Shown: positions 1 through 10,268 of the stretch, in pieces | Position numbering within the stretch: the first letter of the stretch is position 1 | Layout of the letters: every line of letters begins with the position of its first letter | Source: Paraspadella gotoi | Taxonomy: Eukaryota > Chaetognatha | Length of the DNA: 64,000 nucleotides | Direction: 5' to 3' | NCBI GenBank assembly: GCA_051294375.1 | Contig: CM119270.1 | Coordinates: 2,095,535 to 2,159,534 of the forward strand | Notes under the pieces: model-generated | Database searches by the model: none | Told to the model about the DNA's origin: nothing | Seen by the model: only the letters and a program-made list of their open reading frames with translations | Made by a program: the position numbers and the translations under genes

Positions 1-7
1 TTAATAG

Positions 8-15
8 TCACGTGA
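8..15. promoter_or_regulatory. Palindromic E-box TCACGTGA
   Basis: The window opens with TCACGTGA, an extended CACGTG E-box of the kind bound by USF/MITF/Myc-type bHLH-ZIP factors. No other promoter motif is seen next to it, so a chance occurrence is possible. Confidence 0.2.
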
Positions 16-339
16 CCACTGACCAGTGTAGGATTGATCTTTCTAATGTGTTTCTTTTTCGTTGGAATTTCCTCAACTAATTATTTTTTACTCTTTATTC
101 TTTTCCTTCCTTTCCTTCAGTCCTTTCCCCACAATTGTACTGGGCCTTGGTAGGGCCTTCATTTGGCATCCACCAGGCCTCAACCAGGCCTCAATCAAGT
201 CTACATTAGACCACTTTTAGGTTTCCTTCCGGACTCCTTCAACCCTCTATCAGGATTCTGCCATTTAGCTTTCGGCGCCTCGTTGCCTCCCCAATGTGGA
301 CTCGCCCCGTCATCGTCCTCAAACCCTCAATCTCACTTT

Positions 340-485
<146 letters not shown>

Positions 486-582
486 CGACTTTAGCCTTGA
501 CTGTTTTTTTACGCCGAGCGGCGAAACTTTAAACTCGGGTTGTTGAGGTCGTATCGGTCCTGGTAGCTGAGTATAAAACGCA

Positions 583-588
<6 letters not shown>

Positions 589-625
<37 letters not shown>

Positions 626-641
626 GAGAGTGAGAGTGAGA
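589..641. repeat. (GA)n microsatellite
   Basis: A GA dinucleotide array with a few GTGA interruptions near its 3' end. It is the complement of the CT array at 343-484 and lies in inverted relation to it. Confidence 0.95.
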
Positions 642-644
642 GTA

Positions 645-1054
645 ACTACTCCAACGATGCCCTCTTAGAGTCACAGAGAGCCTAGTTATTTCCTAAAATA
701 AAGTGAGAGAAAACGCGATAAAAATTCTTTGAGCTTTTCAATTATTACTACTATTTACATGGTTAGTACTGTAAATATACAAATGTAATACAATACAATA
801 CAATACAATACTGTAAAATACAAGTGCAACTCATGCACTAACTAACAGTACATGCATCGATTTAATAGTATTTCTGTCAAGGTTTAGTTTAAAAAACTAA
901 TTTACAATTTCAAAAACCGTTCCCACGCGAAGGAAGCAACGAGTCAAATATTTTTCAAGCGCCTCGAGCTTCGTGAGCCTCGTGATGAATCAGTGATTCT
1001 CCGTGAAACCTCTTCTTCAGGTTTGGGGTAATTTTCACTGAGGGTAATTTATCA
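645..1054. other. Unique AT-rich sequence, no gene seen
   Basis: AT-rich sequence holding a short AATAC pentamer run near 787-812. I see no coding frame, RNA gene or mobile element in it. Confidence 0.6.
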
Positions 1055-1623
1055 NNNNNNNNNNNNNNNNNNNNNNNNNNNNNNNNNNNNNNNNNNNNNN
1101 NNNNNNNNNNNNNNNNNNNNNNNNNNNNNNNNNNNNNNNNNNNNNNNNNNNNNNNNNNNNNNNNNNNNNNNNNNNNNNNNNNNNNNNNNNNNNNNNNNNN
1201 NNNNNNNNNNNNNNNNNNNNNNNNNNNNNNNNNNNNNNNNNNNNNNNNNNNNNNNNNNNNNNNNNNNNNNNNNNNNNNNNNNNNNNNNNNNNNNNNNNNN
1301 NNNNNNNNNNNNNNNNNNNNNNNNNNNNNNNNNNNNNNNNNNNNNNNNNNNNNNNNNNNNNNNNNNNNNNNNNNNNNNNNNNNNNNNNNNNNNNNNNNNN
1401 NNNNNNNNNNNNNNNNNNNNNNNNNNNNNNNNNNNNNNNNNNNNNNNNNNNNNNNNNNNNNNNNNNNNNNNNNNNNNNNNNNNNNNNNNNNNNNNNNNNN
1501 NNNNNNNNNNNNNNNNNNNNNNNNNNNNNNNNNNNNNNNNNNNNNNNNNNNNNNNNNNNNNNNNNNNNNNNNNNNNNNNNNNNNNNNNNNNNNNNNNNNN
1601 NNNNNNNNNNNNNNNNNNNNNNN
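1055..1623. other. Assembly gap, 569 N
   Basis: An undetermined stretch. Its odd length suggests an estimated-size scaffold gap, unlike the fixed 25-N spacers elsewhere in the window. Confidence 0.99.
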
Positions 1624-1942
1624 TTACGGTAGTTCGTGCCTTTGAAACGATGATGGGTGGAGTCCGACGTTGCAGCGAGTGGCGGGATAAAATCTTTCCT
1701 TCAGGCCTCCATCAAATTAACTCTCTTGGTCGAGACCCGCCAAAATATTTCTGAGGCGAGGCGTCTAGGTAATTCCTTGTTGGAACGACATGGAGTTGGA
1801 GTCCGAACCAACAAGTGCCTCAGGCAGGCGGGATTAAAATCTTCCTTGCCTCAACACTTTTCCTTTTCCGCAAGCCAAGACAAACCGTCGAACGTCGTGC
1901 GTGTCGTCTTACCATTCTCTCGCTTGGTTTACCGCACCGACC

Positions 1943-2215
1943 GAGAGAGACGAGAAAGAAGAAGAAGAGAGACAGAGGAGATGAAAGAGAGAGAGAGACG
2001 AGAGAGAGAGAAGAGGAGAGAGAGAGAGAGAGAGAGAGCAGAGACGAGAGAGAGAAGACGAGAGACGAGAGAGAGAGAGGAGGGAAGATGGAAAACTAGA
2101 AAGGTGATGGAGGAAAGGAGGAAAGAAGAGACTTGAGAAATTGGAGGGAAAATAGAAGATAGAAAATATGGAATGTTAGGTACGATGAAAAGTGAAGGAA
2201 GAGAGAGAGAGAGAC
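1943..2215. repeat. Imperfect (GA)n / polypurine tract
   Basis: A degenerate GAGA-rich purine tract with GAC and GAA interruptions. Both strands stay open (Arg-Glu rich or Ser-Leu rich), but the composition is fully explained by the repeat, so I do not call a CDS. Confidence 0.9.
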
Positions 2216-2454
2216 AATAATTTTTAAAATGATTAAAGTGAACCATAGAATTAAAATTAAAAAAAGTAATACTAATAAAAATCACTCAGCATTCGGGAAA
2301 TTCAGTGGGTAACAAAATGGAAGAAAAATAAAGAAAATAAAAAATGTATATTTATCTTTCTCATTTTCCTTTTTATTTCATTTTTGTTTTCTTTTAATAT
2401 CTTTGGCTTAAAAGTCTATTTTGAATGTTCCGGAAATTAAAAGAAAATATAAGG

Positions 2455-2643
2455 GAGCGAATTGACAAAGAGAAGAAAAGAAAAGAGAAAAGAAAAGAAA
2501 TAGAAAAGAATGAGAATCCTCGTTAAAGAAAAGAAAGGAAGAAATAAAGGATTAGCACGAAAACGAGCGTAAACAGAGAGAGAGAGGGAGAGAGAGAAAG
2601 ATAAAGTGGGAGAGAGACAAATAAAAGAAAAAAAGGTTAGTTT

Positions 2644-2684
<41 letters not shown>
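2455..2684. repeat. Polypurine tract ending in (GA)n
   Basis: A purine-rich stretch of GAAAA-like words that ends in a pure (GA)18 run at about 2648-2684. No gene is supported. Confidence 0.85.
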
Positions 2685-2689
<5 letters not shown>

Positions 2690-2699
2690 GGTTCCAAGG

Positions 2700-3480
2700 C
2701 GAAAATGTCTGCGAATGAACGACTTTTTTTCGACAGTCATCATCGTTTTCAATGACGATTCACTCTAATTGTTTTCGTTGTTGTTGTTGTTGTAGTTTCA
2801 CTTGCCAATTACTATTATGGTGAGAGAACTGAGAATAGTACTATTTTTACAATTATTATGTTTTACAATGCTCAAAACTCAAGTTCTCATATTTATCCAC
2901 AGTAAAAACTGTAAAATAATCATTCCTTATTCTTCCCTTGATATTCAAAATCAAGTTAAAAAAAAAAGAAAGTAGATGTTTTCTTTCTGAAGCGTGACTC
3001 AATTTATTTTCTCTCTTCTTCATCTTTCACGCCTAAAGTATTTAATCTCCCTTCTACTTCGTTTGATGCTAAAAAAAAAACCTTTAAAAATAAAATTGGA
3101 CTGATCGTTCAATGTCCCTGAATTTTTTTTTTTCCTTTTTTGAACTTTTAGGTAAGTTCAAGTGATGCTTTTTAGGTCTGTCCGTACGTATATGTATTAG
3201 GTATATTTTGTTAAATCAGTTGTGAAAAAGTGTTTAGAAAAAAAGTTTTCCTACAAAATAAACAATTTTTTTTTTGGAAGTTGAAAAATGAAAAAGAGAT
3301 AAAGAGTAGATATAAAAAGAACAAAATATATAAAATTGCTAATGTTAATTATAATTTATAATGATTTTTTTTATGAGGGACGACGAACTTAAGAGATAAA
3401 AAAACAAGAGAACAACTTTCGTCGTGATCGCGACGTTAATGGGAAAGTGTGAGTGACTTTCTGAAAAGTGAAAACATATA
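2700..3480. other. AT-rich non-coding sequence
   Basis: Homopolymer A and T runs, a short (TTG)n run near 2779-2793 and no open frame of normal composition. I see nothing functional here. Confidence 0.6.
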
Positions 3481-3508
3481 CCAAAGTTAATAGAGAGGGA
3501 GAGATAGG

Positions 3509-3512
<4 letters not shown>

Positions 3513-3564
<52 letters not shown>
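3513..3564. repeat. (GA)n microsatellite
   Basis: A nearly pure GA array directly upstream of the (TTTA)n array. Confidence 0.95.
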
Positions 3565-3567
<3 letters not shown>

Positions 3568-3600
3568 GATTAAAATTTCATCATTGATTTATTATTGTTA

Positions 3601-3608
3601 TTTTATTT

Positions 3609-3683
<75 letters not shown>

Positions 3684-3738
3684 TTCATTTATTTATTTAT
3701 TTATTTATTTTTATTTATTTATTTCTTTATTTTTTTGT

Positions 3739-3769
<31 letters not shown>

Positions 3770-3840
3770 TTCATTTATTTATTTATTTTTATTTATTTAT
3801 TTCTTTATTTTTTTGTTTATTTATTTACTTATTCATTTAT
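3601..3840. repeat. (TTTA)n tetranucleotide array
   Basis: About 240 bp of ATTT/TTTA repeats with two nearly identical internal interruptions (TTCTTTATTTTTTTG-like) about 95 bp apart. This suggests an internal duplication of part of the array. Frames through it read as Phe-Ile-Tyr-Leu repeats and are not genes. Confidence 0.96.
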
Positions 3841-3910
3841 TGACTTTTTTCCCGCCTTTTGGTGATTAATCTTCAATATACCGAAATGTTATGAGGCGAT
3901 GGACGCCGGA

Positions 3911-3955
3911 GTCACGTGACCCAGGCGGACGGTCGTGTTGCCAACAAAATGGCGA
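3911..3955 (+). promoter_or_regulatory. Promoter-like cluster: extended E-box and YY1-like motif
   Basis: GTCACGTGAC, a full palindromic E-box, sits 3911-3920. About 25 bp further on is CAAAATGGCG, matching the YY1 core ATGGCG that often overlaps start sites of TATA-less housekeeping promoters. The ATG in that motif opens only a four-codon frame. A first exon could begin here but no coding exon follows that I can recognise. Confidence 0.35.
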
Positions 3956-3992
3956 CTCATTGACGAATGAGTAAAGATTTTTCAATATTCCT

Positions 3993-3995
<3 letters not shown>

Positions 3996-4027
<32 letters not shown>

Positions 4028-4124
4028 TTTTTTTTTGGCCCACAGAAAACGCATCAGTCTCCCGGCGCCACGCTACACTATCTCTCTCTTCTCTCCTTCT
4101 CTCTCTCTCTCTCTCGCTCTCTCC

Positions 4125-4155
<31 letters not shown>

Positions 4156-4157
4156 AC
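3996..4157. repeat. (GA)n then (CT)n inverted pair
   Basis: A GA run (about 3996-4022) is followed after about 55 bp by an interrupted CT run (about 4079-4157). The arms are complementary, so a single strand could fold back. Confidence 0.85.
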
Positions 4158-4199
4158 TTTTTTTTTCTGGTGAAGTCGTTTTTTTTTCCATGACATTTG

Positions 4200-4830
4200 A
4201 TATCAGGTTGAATCCTCTTCACGCCAGAACTGAAGATGCATTTTCACTAGGATGTTGAAAACAGTTGCTCGTTAGATGGATGGATCCAGACAGTCTTGCA
4301 GACAGACAAAAGGACAGATCTTGACGAACAGATTAAAAGAAAGACAGACATACTGATTAAAAGACAATCTGACATTCAAACAGACAGAGAGAAAGAGCGA
4401 TGGATATACAGATCGAGGTTTATAAAAACCAAATCGAATGTAATGGAAATACAATTTGTATGAAATTCAACTTTTCATTAATTTGAAGATAATTTTAAAT
4501 TTGACTAAAAAACTTGTAACTTGGTTTTATAAATCGCCAACATCAATTTCCATGTCTTGCGTCACATTATTTTTTTTACAAATCCTCAGTTAAACCTCAT
4601 TTGCATGTTACTATAATTTTTTGCAAACGAGTTTTAAAATCAACAAAAACTGTTTATTATTAGGTGAATACACAACTTTACAATTATGAAATATATATCT
4701 TTAAAGTATTTTTAATTATTACCTAATTTTTCCGTAAATAACCAAACAATTATTAATAATTATAATATATTATAATTATTGCTTAATTTTGCTGTAAATA
4801 GACAAACCGACTGACCGACCGAAAAGTGAC
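4200..4830. other. AT-rich unique sequence
   Basis: Contains CAGACAGA-type repeats near 4290-4400 and palindromic TAATTATAAT words near 4745-4785. No gene or RNA is supported. Confidence 0.55.
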
Positions 4831-4832
4831 TT

Positions 4833-4946
4833 ATGGAGTTTCTCCTCGATTACTCGCGACTCAACCAAAAAAAAAAAAAGATTTTTGGAGGCCGAGTTAA
4901 GGTTGTCGCCATTTCTTACTCGAAAAGCGACGTATTTACAAAGAAG

Positions 4947-4977
<31 letters not shown>

Positions 4978-5185
4978 AGAAGAAGAAGAAGAAGAAGAAG
5001 AAGAAAAAGAAGAAGAAGACGGGGATAAATCGATCAACAAAGTTGTGGAGTAAACAACACCTGTCGACCCTTTGGAGGGAGAGGAGGAGGAGGAGGAGGA
5101 GGAGGAGGAGGAAGAAGATAAAGAGGACGAGGCAAAAAAGTCGTTCCTGTGGACATGAGGAGGAAAACGACGAAGATGATGATGG

Positions 5186-5235
<50 letters not shown>

Positions 5236-5381
5236 TCGATGAAGACAAAAACGACAACGACAACGAGAACAACGACTTAGAAGAGGACGACGGCCCAGGG
5301 AATAATGGAGGTCGTAGAGATGACGACGACGACATTGTGCCAATACACATTACGTGGAACCTATATCGTCAAATAAAGTAA
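4833..5381 (+). CDS. Hypothetical open frame with homopolymer tracts (doubtful)
   Basis: A 182-codon frame runs from ATG 4833 to the stop at 5379-5381. Its product carries four homopolymer blocks in order: about 9 Thr (ACG codons), 14 Lys (AAG), 10 Arg (AGG) and 16 Asp (GAT). Ordinary segments separate them, and the last is an acidic tail ending in a mixed, hydrophobic C-terminus (ITWNLYRQIK). Because the arrays are trinucleotide repeats they keep whichever frame enters them, so openness is weak evidence. The non-repeat segments are open in this frame too, which is the only argument for coding. No domain, signal peptide or splice site decides it. It may be a fortuitous frame in an SSR cluster. 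Confidence 0.2.
4947..5240. repeat. Cluster of trinucleotide arrays (ACG, AAG, AGG, GAT)
   Basis: Four different trinucleotide microsatellites lie within 300 bp: ACG near 4949-4976, AAG near 4977-5018, AGG near 5085-5112 and GAT near 5172-5235. They read as Thr, Lys, Arg and Asp on the plus strand and as Ser/His/Val runs in other frames. Confidence 0.93.
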
Positions 5382-5471
5382 AAAAATAATATTAGGGCGT
5401 TATGGTGCAAATAACTAAGAAGATCTGTAGTGGGGCATTGCAATATTTTCACCCCGCCTGTCACCTTCAGT

Positions 5472-5496
5472 NNNNNNNNNNNNNNNNNNNNNNNNN
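5472..5496. other. 25-N scaffold spacer
   Basis: Exactly 25 N. The same length recurs ten times in this window, so it is a placeholder and not a measured gap. Confidence 0.98.
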
Positions 5497-5975
5497 AAGA
5501 TCGGATCCAAATTCGGCTACCGCTAGATGTCGCATCCCCAAATTGTACACGGCATCGATCCCCAATGGTACCAAGATCGATCTTCATTGGTACCGAGACT
5601 CCGATCCCCAGAGTGCAGCGCGGAGAGTGGCGGCGCGCGAGCATGTGGGTGCCCGGGGATCGATCCCCATTATTTGGCTTACCGAAATCGCATTCCCATC
5701 TGTACCGGGATCGATCCCCCAATCGTACCAAGATCTGACATCTCTCATTAGGTACGCCGAGCATCGAATTCCCCACAATTGGTTATCCGGGGATCGATAC
5801 CCAAATGTGCTACTGAGATGCGATCCCCCGATAGGTTACGCAGATCGATCCCAATGTAGTACCGGGATCGCAGCATCCCCAGATCGCGTACCAAGATACG
5901 ATCGGTTTCAATTTGTATCGCAGATCGATCCCCAAAATTGCTCCCGGGCGGCATCGATCCTCAATACGGTACCTA
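5497..5975. repeat. Minisatellite, about 25-bp unit with GATCGATCCCC core
   Basis: About 18-19 imperfect copies of a unit of roughly 23-28 bp. Each copy combines GATCGATCCCCAAT with GTACCAA/GTACCGG. Clear cores begin near 5557, 5574, 5602, 5659, 5709, 5792, 5842, 5924 and 5951. Both submotifs are near-palindromic (GATCGATC, GGTACC). The array starts right at a 25-N spacer and its copies vary by many small indels, which may be read error and not true divergence. GC content is well above the flanks. Open frames across it are accidental. Confidence 0.85.
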
Positions 5976-6322
5976 AACCAGCTTGCGGGAAGCGTAGTGA
6001 GTGCACGCGCCGCTAAAGCCCTCTCGCCTGCGCCGCTTCCAATAGTCGTAGGAACATCGTTTGTCATTGCTGGCTTTTGCGGGCCACCGGAATTGCTGCT
6101 TTGGGGGCACCGAAGATAAGGATAATTATTAAATTAACAGTTAGTTTTAACAAAAAGTTATGATGAACCATAATGTAAACTAAAGTAAAAAAAAACAAAT
6201 TGAAAAGGGAAGAAAAGAAACGGAGAGGAAATAAAAAGTGAAGACAAAACGGAAAAAAAAACAACTTAAAAACTAAAACGAAACTGAGTGAAAGTTGAAA
6301 GTTAACAATAGAAAACAAAATT

Positions 6323-6487
6323 ATGTGCGAATGTGATGATGACGATGTCAGCGATGATGTCAAAGACAGCAACGATGACAATGTTAACCATGACGATGTC
6401 AGCGATGATGACAACCACGATGACGATGTCAACGACGACGATGACGACGTAAAAACTAACGTCACTGACGTGAACGCAGTCCGGTGA
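6323..6487 (+). CDS. Small Asp-rich open frame (doubtful)
   Basis: ATG 6323 opens 54 codons ending in TGA at 6485-6487. The product is strongly acidic, dominated by Asp with interspersed Val, Ser, Asn and His, beginning MCECDDDDVSDD. It comes from a degenerate GATGAC repeat, so it may only reflect the repeat. A TATA-like box lies 90 bp downstream, which argues against it belonging to that transcript. I do not recognise a family. Confidence 0.15.
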   Translation: MCECDDDDVSDDVKDSNDDNVNHDDVSDDDNHDDDVNDDDDDVKTNVTDVNAVR

Positions 6488-6577
6488 AAAATTGAATGGA
6501 ATCGAGTTTCACAATCGCGCAATCGGCATCAATGTGACCGGAGCAGCTGACGCTTTCCCCTCCATCACTCCAGCACT

Positions 6578-6717
6578 TATAAAAGGCTCGCTCTCGCTCT
6601 TTCTCTCTTTCTCTCTCTCTCTACAAACGCTTATATTGAAAAAGTGACTCGTCTCACAGGAGAAAGTAAAGTGAGGAATGAGTGTGAAAAGGTAAGGGCG
6701 AAGAACAGAAGGTAAGT
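6578..6717 (+). promoter_or_regulatory. TATA box with possible non-coding first exon
   Basis: TATAAAAG at 6578-6585 fits a TATA box, placing a start near 6608-6615 in a pyrimidine-rich stretch. Downstream, AAGGTAAGT provides a consensus splice donor with GT at 6712. A second donor-like AAGGTAAGG lies at 6690-6698. A poly-T tract followed by CAG ending at 6979 is a textbook acceptor. Together this resembles a promoter, a 5' untranslated first exon and an intron of about 270 bp. No expression evidence is available. Confidence 0.35.
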
Positions 6718-6988
6718 TAAAATCAATTAAGTGAATTTGAATCCGAGTGAAGTTTGGCAGCGTCATGTGTAAGACTTTAGCGAGACGTGATAATTGTAAG
6801 TGTCGTCTCACATGTCACACGTGAACAAGAGAAAATGGTTTCCAAGTTGTGCGGAGACGGGCGGAGCCGAGATGATTGTGTGCAATGCAAATCGGCGTCA
6901 CGGCGGTTGAAACATTCACGCTTTTGAGAGGAATTTTCCGATCGACTGTACTTGACGTCTCACATTTTTTTTTTTTCAGTTTAATACG

Positions 6989-7123
6989 ATGTTGAATGTG
7001 AAATTAACCAGTTTGCCGAAGCAAAAAATTGTCAATCGTTTTCACTTTTCTTGTGATATATACCGAGTGACAAAGAAACACGAAGGGAAAACAACTCGCA
7101 ATTTTTCTAATTCAGGTTTTTGA
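6989..7123 (+). CDS. Small open frame after a consensus splice acceptor (doubtful)
   Basis: ATG 6989 lies ten bases after the poly-T/CAG acceptor at 6979 and opens 44 codons to TGA at 7121-7123. The composition is ordinary and free of microsatellite, beginning MLNVKLTSLPKQKIVNRFHF. With the TATA box at 6578 and donor at 6712 it could be the coding exon of a short transcript. The frame is short enough to arise by chance and I recognise no domain. Alternatively the exon continues past a TTCAG acceptor-like site just before the stop. Confidence 0.2.
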   Translation: MLNVKLTSLPKQKIVNRFHFSCDIYRVTKKHEGKTTRNFSNSGF

Positions 7124-7129
7124 TTACCG

Positions 7130-8060
7130 GTTCTTTCTCCACTGTTTTATCACAGCTATCTATCACAATTCCTTATCACAAGGTTCAGAAGTGTTCCCCC
7201 TCTCATGATTTCCGGCCTCATTTGTTCTGACGGACGAAATTCTTCGAAGAGGCTCGAAGGATGTCGGAACAATTTTTTATGAAGAAGAATGAGTGCGTCG
7301 AGATTTCAACGAGTGGCGTTCGTCCAAAAGCGGAGACGGCCGCTGCCGCCCCGCCAGTGGCCGCCGCAGCCGTACTTACCCCTTTTTTGATAGAATACGC
7401 GGTCTTTTAAGAAAGAAGAATGAGAGAGAGAGAAAAGACGAGATGAGACTGAGAGAGGAGAGAGAAGAGAGAGAGGAGATGAGAGAGATGAGAGAGAGAG
7501 AGGAGAGAGAGAGGTGAGTTTGTCAAGAAACTCATGAAGTCGAGTTTAAATGAGCGAGAAGGCGATCGAGTACTCCCGCATGCCGAAGAGAAGTATTGAA
7601 AGAAAAAGAGTGTAATGAATGAGTTCGTTTGCGAGAGACAAAAGTGGGGCCACTAGTTTTCGAGATACGTCTCATTTCTGTTTTTGTTTATGAGCTTAAT
7701 TTTAACTGAATAATTTAAGACTAATCTTTTATGCTGATTCATAAACATTAATCCTTTTCCCAAAAATACATACGTAATCGGTAATCCCTTTTATTTTTCT
7801 CACGCTCTAATACTCTTTTTCCCTTACTACTAATTATCAATCCTAACCCTAACAAAATTTTTTAAATTTATACCTTAAAAAAAATTAATTCTTAATTAAA
7901 GCTAAAATCGGCGGGCTTTCCGAAAATATTTCCGAAACGTCCTAACGGAATTGGATCGTTGAAAAAAAATTAATGCATTGTGGAACGCTGTGAAAAAAAA
8001 GAAGCTAGAAAATTTAATGAAACGCGGGAAGAATATTCTTATGAAGATGAGATTGATAGG
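7130..8060. other. Non-coding sequence with a short GA-rich patch
   Basis: Holds a GC-rich patch (about 7330-7370) and an imperfect GAGA stretch (about 7417-7512). The rest is AT-rich. The open frames here are GA translations or too short to support. Confidence 0.5.
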
Positions 8061-8437
8061 AGAAGTTGTGGGAGATTATTGGGAACTGTGCAGAAATATG
8101 GGAAGTGGTGGGAGCTCACAGATGAGTTTCTTGTTCATGTTCAGTTGTCTTTATAATTATTAATTATGATCGAAATTGAAGAGCCGAGAAACGCCTATTA
8201 GTTTTTATTATTATCTTCTTTTGATAATTTCATTTTTTCGTTCTTAACTACGTTTAATTTAAAAACTGCAACAAATAATATTATCTTGGTGGGCGGAGTT
8301 GGGGGAGAGGGGGCGGAGGTGGAGAGTGATGGGTGATGGGAGTAATCATAAAAAAAATGATCAGGCGATCCTGACTGACCCAAAATTCATTGTGGCATGA
8401 CCTCTACTTTTTATCTTGCTCCTCTTATCTCTTCCTA

Positions 8438-8466
8438 TTCTCTCTCTCTCTCTCTTTTCTCTCTCT

Positions 8467-8520
<54 letters not shown>

Positions 8521-8790
8521 TCTCTCTCGTATCTCTCTCTTTTTTTAATAACAGCCATCATACCATTCAGCTTTTTCTTTGCTCTGAGTCGAAGGAGATA
8601 AATAAAATAAGGAATAAAATTGCAAATTTTTCGTCAAAATTCGCAGTGAGATTTTTTTTTTTTTTTTTGAGAGATCGAGAGAGAGATGGAGAGGAGAGAG
8701 AAGAGAGAGGAGAGAGACGAGAAGCAGACGAGAGCGATTGAGAGAAGAGAGAGAGGAATGAGAGAAGAGGAGAGAGAGAGGAACCCGTAG
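8438..8790. repeat. Interrupted (CT)n and (GA)n inverted pair
   Basis: CT-rich array about 8438-8540, then a T-run and an interrupted GA-rich array about 8668-8785. The arms are complementary. The counterpart in the duplicate is about 11410-11765. Confidence 0.85.
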
Positions 8791-9093
8791 GAATTTTAGT
8801 GCCTCCATAATACCGCCATCTGTTGGGAGAACACGAAAGTGGAAAGGAAATTCTGATCATTCGCGTTTTATAACAGACAAAAGACACTCGAGGGGAGGGA
8901 ATGATTATGACGAGCGGAACATGTTGGCTCAGCTCTGAAAGAGTGTGTTTTACTCTTTTATTTTTGTTAGATCGATTGACTTATTTGATCAATTACCAAT
9001 TCAGTTGAATTTTTTTTCTTCAAGCTGAATTTTAAAAATAATAAAAATAATAAACATAAGACAGCGATTAAAAAAAAAAACCAGTTCTGCCGT

Positions 9094-9130
9094 TATAAAA
9101 AGCGGTGAGCTGCAGCTCCGCCATTTCAAC
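9094..9130 (+). promoter_or_regulatory. TATA-like box with YY1-like motif
   Basis: TATAAAAA at 9094-9101 is followed about 20 bp later by CTCCGCCATTTC, the reverse of the YY1-like core AAATGGCG. Spacing would place an initiation site near 9125. The same arrangement is kept in the duplicate at about 12098-12135. No coding frame follows, so a non-coding or repeat-derived promoter is as likely as a gene promoter. Confidence 0.25.
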
Positions 9131-9436
9131 CACATGGTGTCTTGATTTCGTGACTCTGAGGCCGTAAGAGCGAATTCCGAGATTGTCTTTGTGATGTCAG
9201 TCAGTGATAACTCAGCGATTGACATTTCAATCATTGATATCACTCTTTCATCGTTTTATGGTTGACATTTCAATCATTGATATCACTCTTTCATCGTTTT
9301 ATGGTTCACTGGGAAAACAAAATAAACTTTTTTAGTTCCTTAGTTTTTTACTTTTTAATGGTGAATGATATCAATTTCATACCTGTGAGAGTAATTATGA
9401 TAGAAATTGTACGATCCATTCACAGAACTCTCACTG

Positions 9437-9437
9437 C

Positions 9438-9522
<85 letters not shown>

Positions 9523-9585
9523 GAACATCGGTCAAAGATCAAAGATAACAAACGGAGAACTCTCTGTAGGAAAAGCGGAGACCGC

Positions 9586-9664
<79 letters not shown>
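9437..9664. repeat. (CT)n / (GA)n inverted pair, strong hairpin potential
   Basis: A pure CT run of about 84 bp (9437-9520) is followed about 70 bp later by a pure GA run of about 75 bp (9590-9664). Arms this long and fully complementary could form a long duplex in RNA, or a cruciform or triplex in DNA. The duplicate holds a shorter, interrupted version at about 12407-12632. Confidence 0.93.
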
Positions 9665-9666
<2 letters not shown>

Positions 9667-9769
9667 AGAGAGAGAGTGGCAATTGCCATAGTGCCATCAT
9701 ACTGCCGTGCCATCAATTGCCATCTTCTCGACGGATCTTCTATCATAGTTAATTCGAAGAGAAGCGACC

Positions 9770-9865
9770 AGCGCAGCCGCAGCCGCAGGCACAGCCGCCA
9801 CCCGCCGCCGCCGCCGCCGCCGCCGCCACCCGCCGCCGCTGCCACCGGCCGCCCGCCGCCCCGAG
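9770..9865. repeat. GC-rich (GCC)n patch
   Basis: A CCG/GCC trinucleotide-rich patch read as Pro or Ala/Gly runs. It is flanked by the CT/GA hairpin on one side and the GAT-rich stretch on the other. The duplicate copy at about 12750-12850 differs by many indels. Confidence 0.8.
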
Positions 9866-10268
9866 TCTTCCAAATTTCCACGCAGAAGATTTTTTTCTTG
9901 GAACGAGGAAGCAATTCTGGAGGCGGTCGTCTACCAGAAGTGGCGAAGATGAAGGAAAAAAAGGAGAGAAACCAGAGTGACGATGATATTGATGATTTGA
10001 TGAATATGATGATGATACTGTTGATGACCACGACTATGATCATCATAATGACGACAATGATGAGATGATGATGACCTAAATGATTGTTTTAATAACGTCA
10101 TTATGATGATTGTGATGATAATGACAAAGTTGAAGTTTTCCGACGATGATGATGATAATTAATATGGGTGATATTATATGACGATGATAAAGTTGATGAT
10201 CGTGATTATGATGATAGTGATTAGAAAATTGACAAAGTTTTGTTTGCAACGAATTTTATTTAAGTTTG

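Noticed and set aside
3584-3865. 93-codon hydrophobic frame resembling a membrane protein
   Set aside because: It is the translation of (TTTA)n; the Tyr-Leu-Phe-Ile periodicity equals the repeat.
5402-6016. 204-codon frame through the GATCGATC array
   Set aside because: It crosses 25 N and a minisatellite with indel-rich units, so the frame is meaningless.
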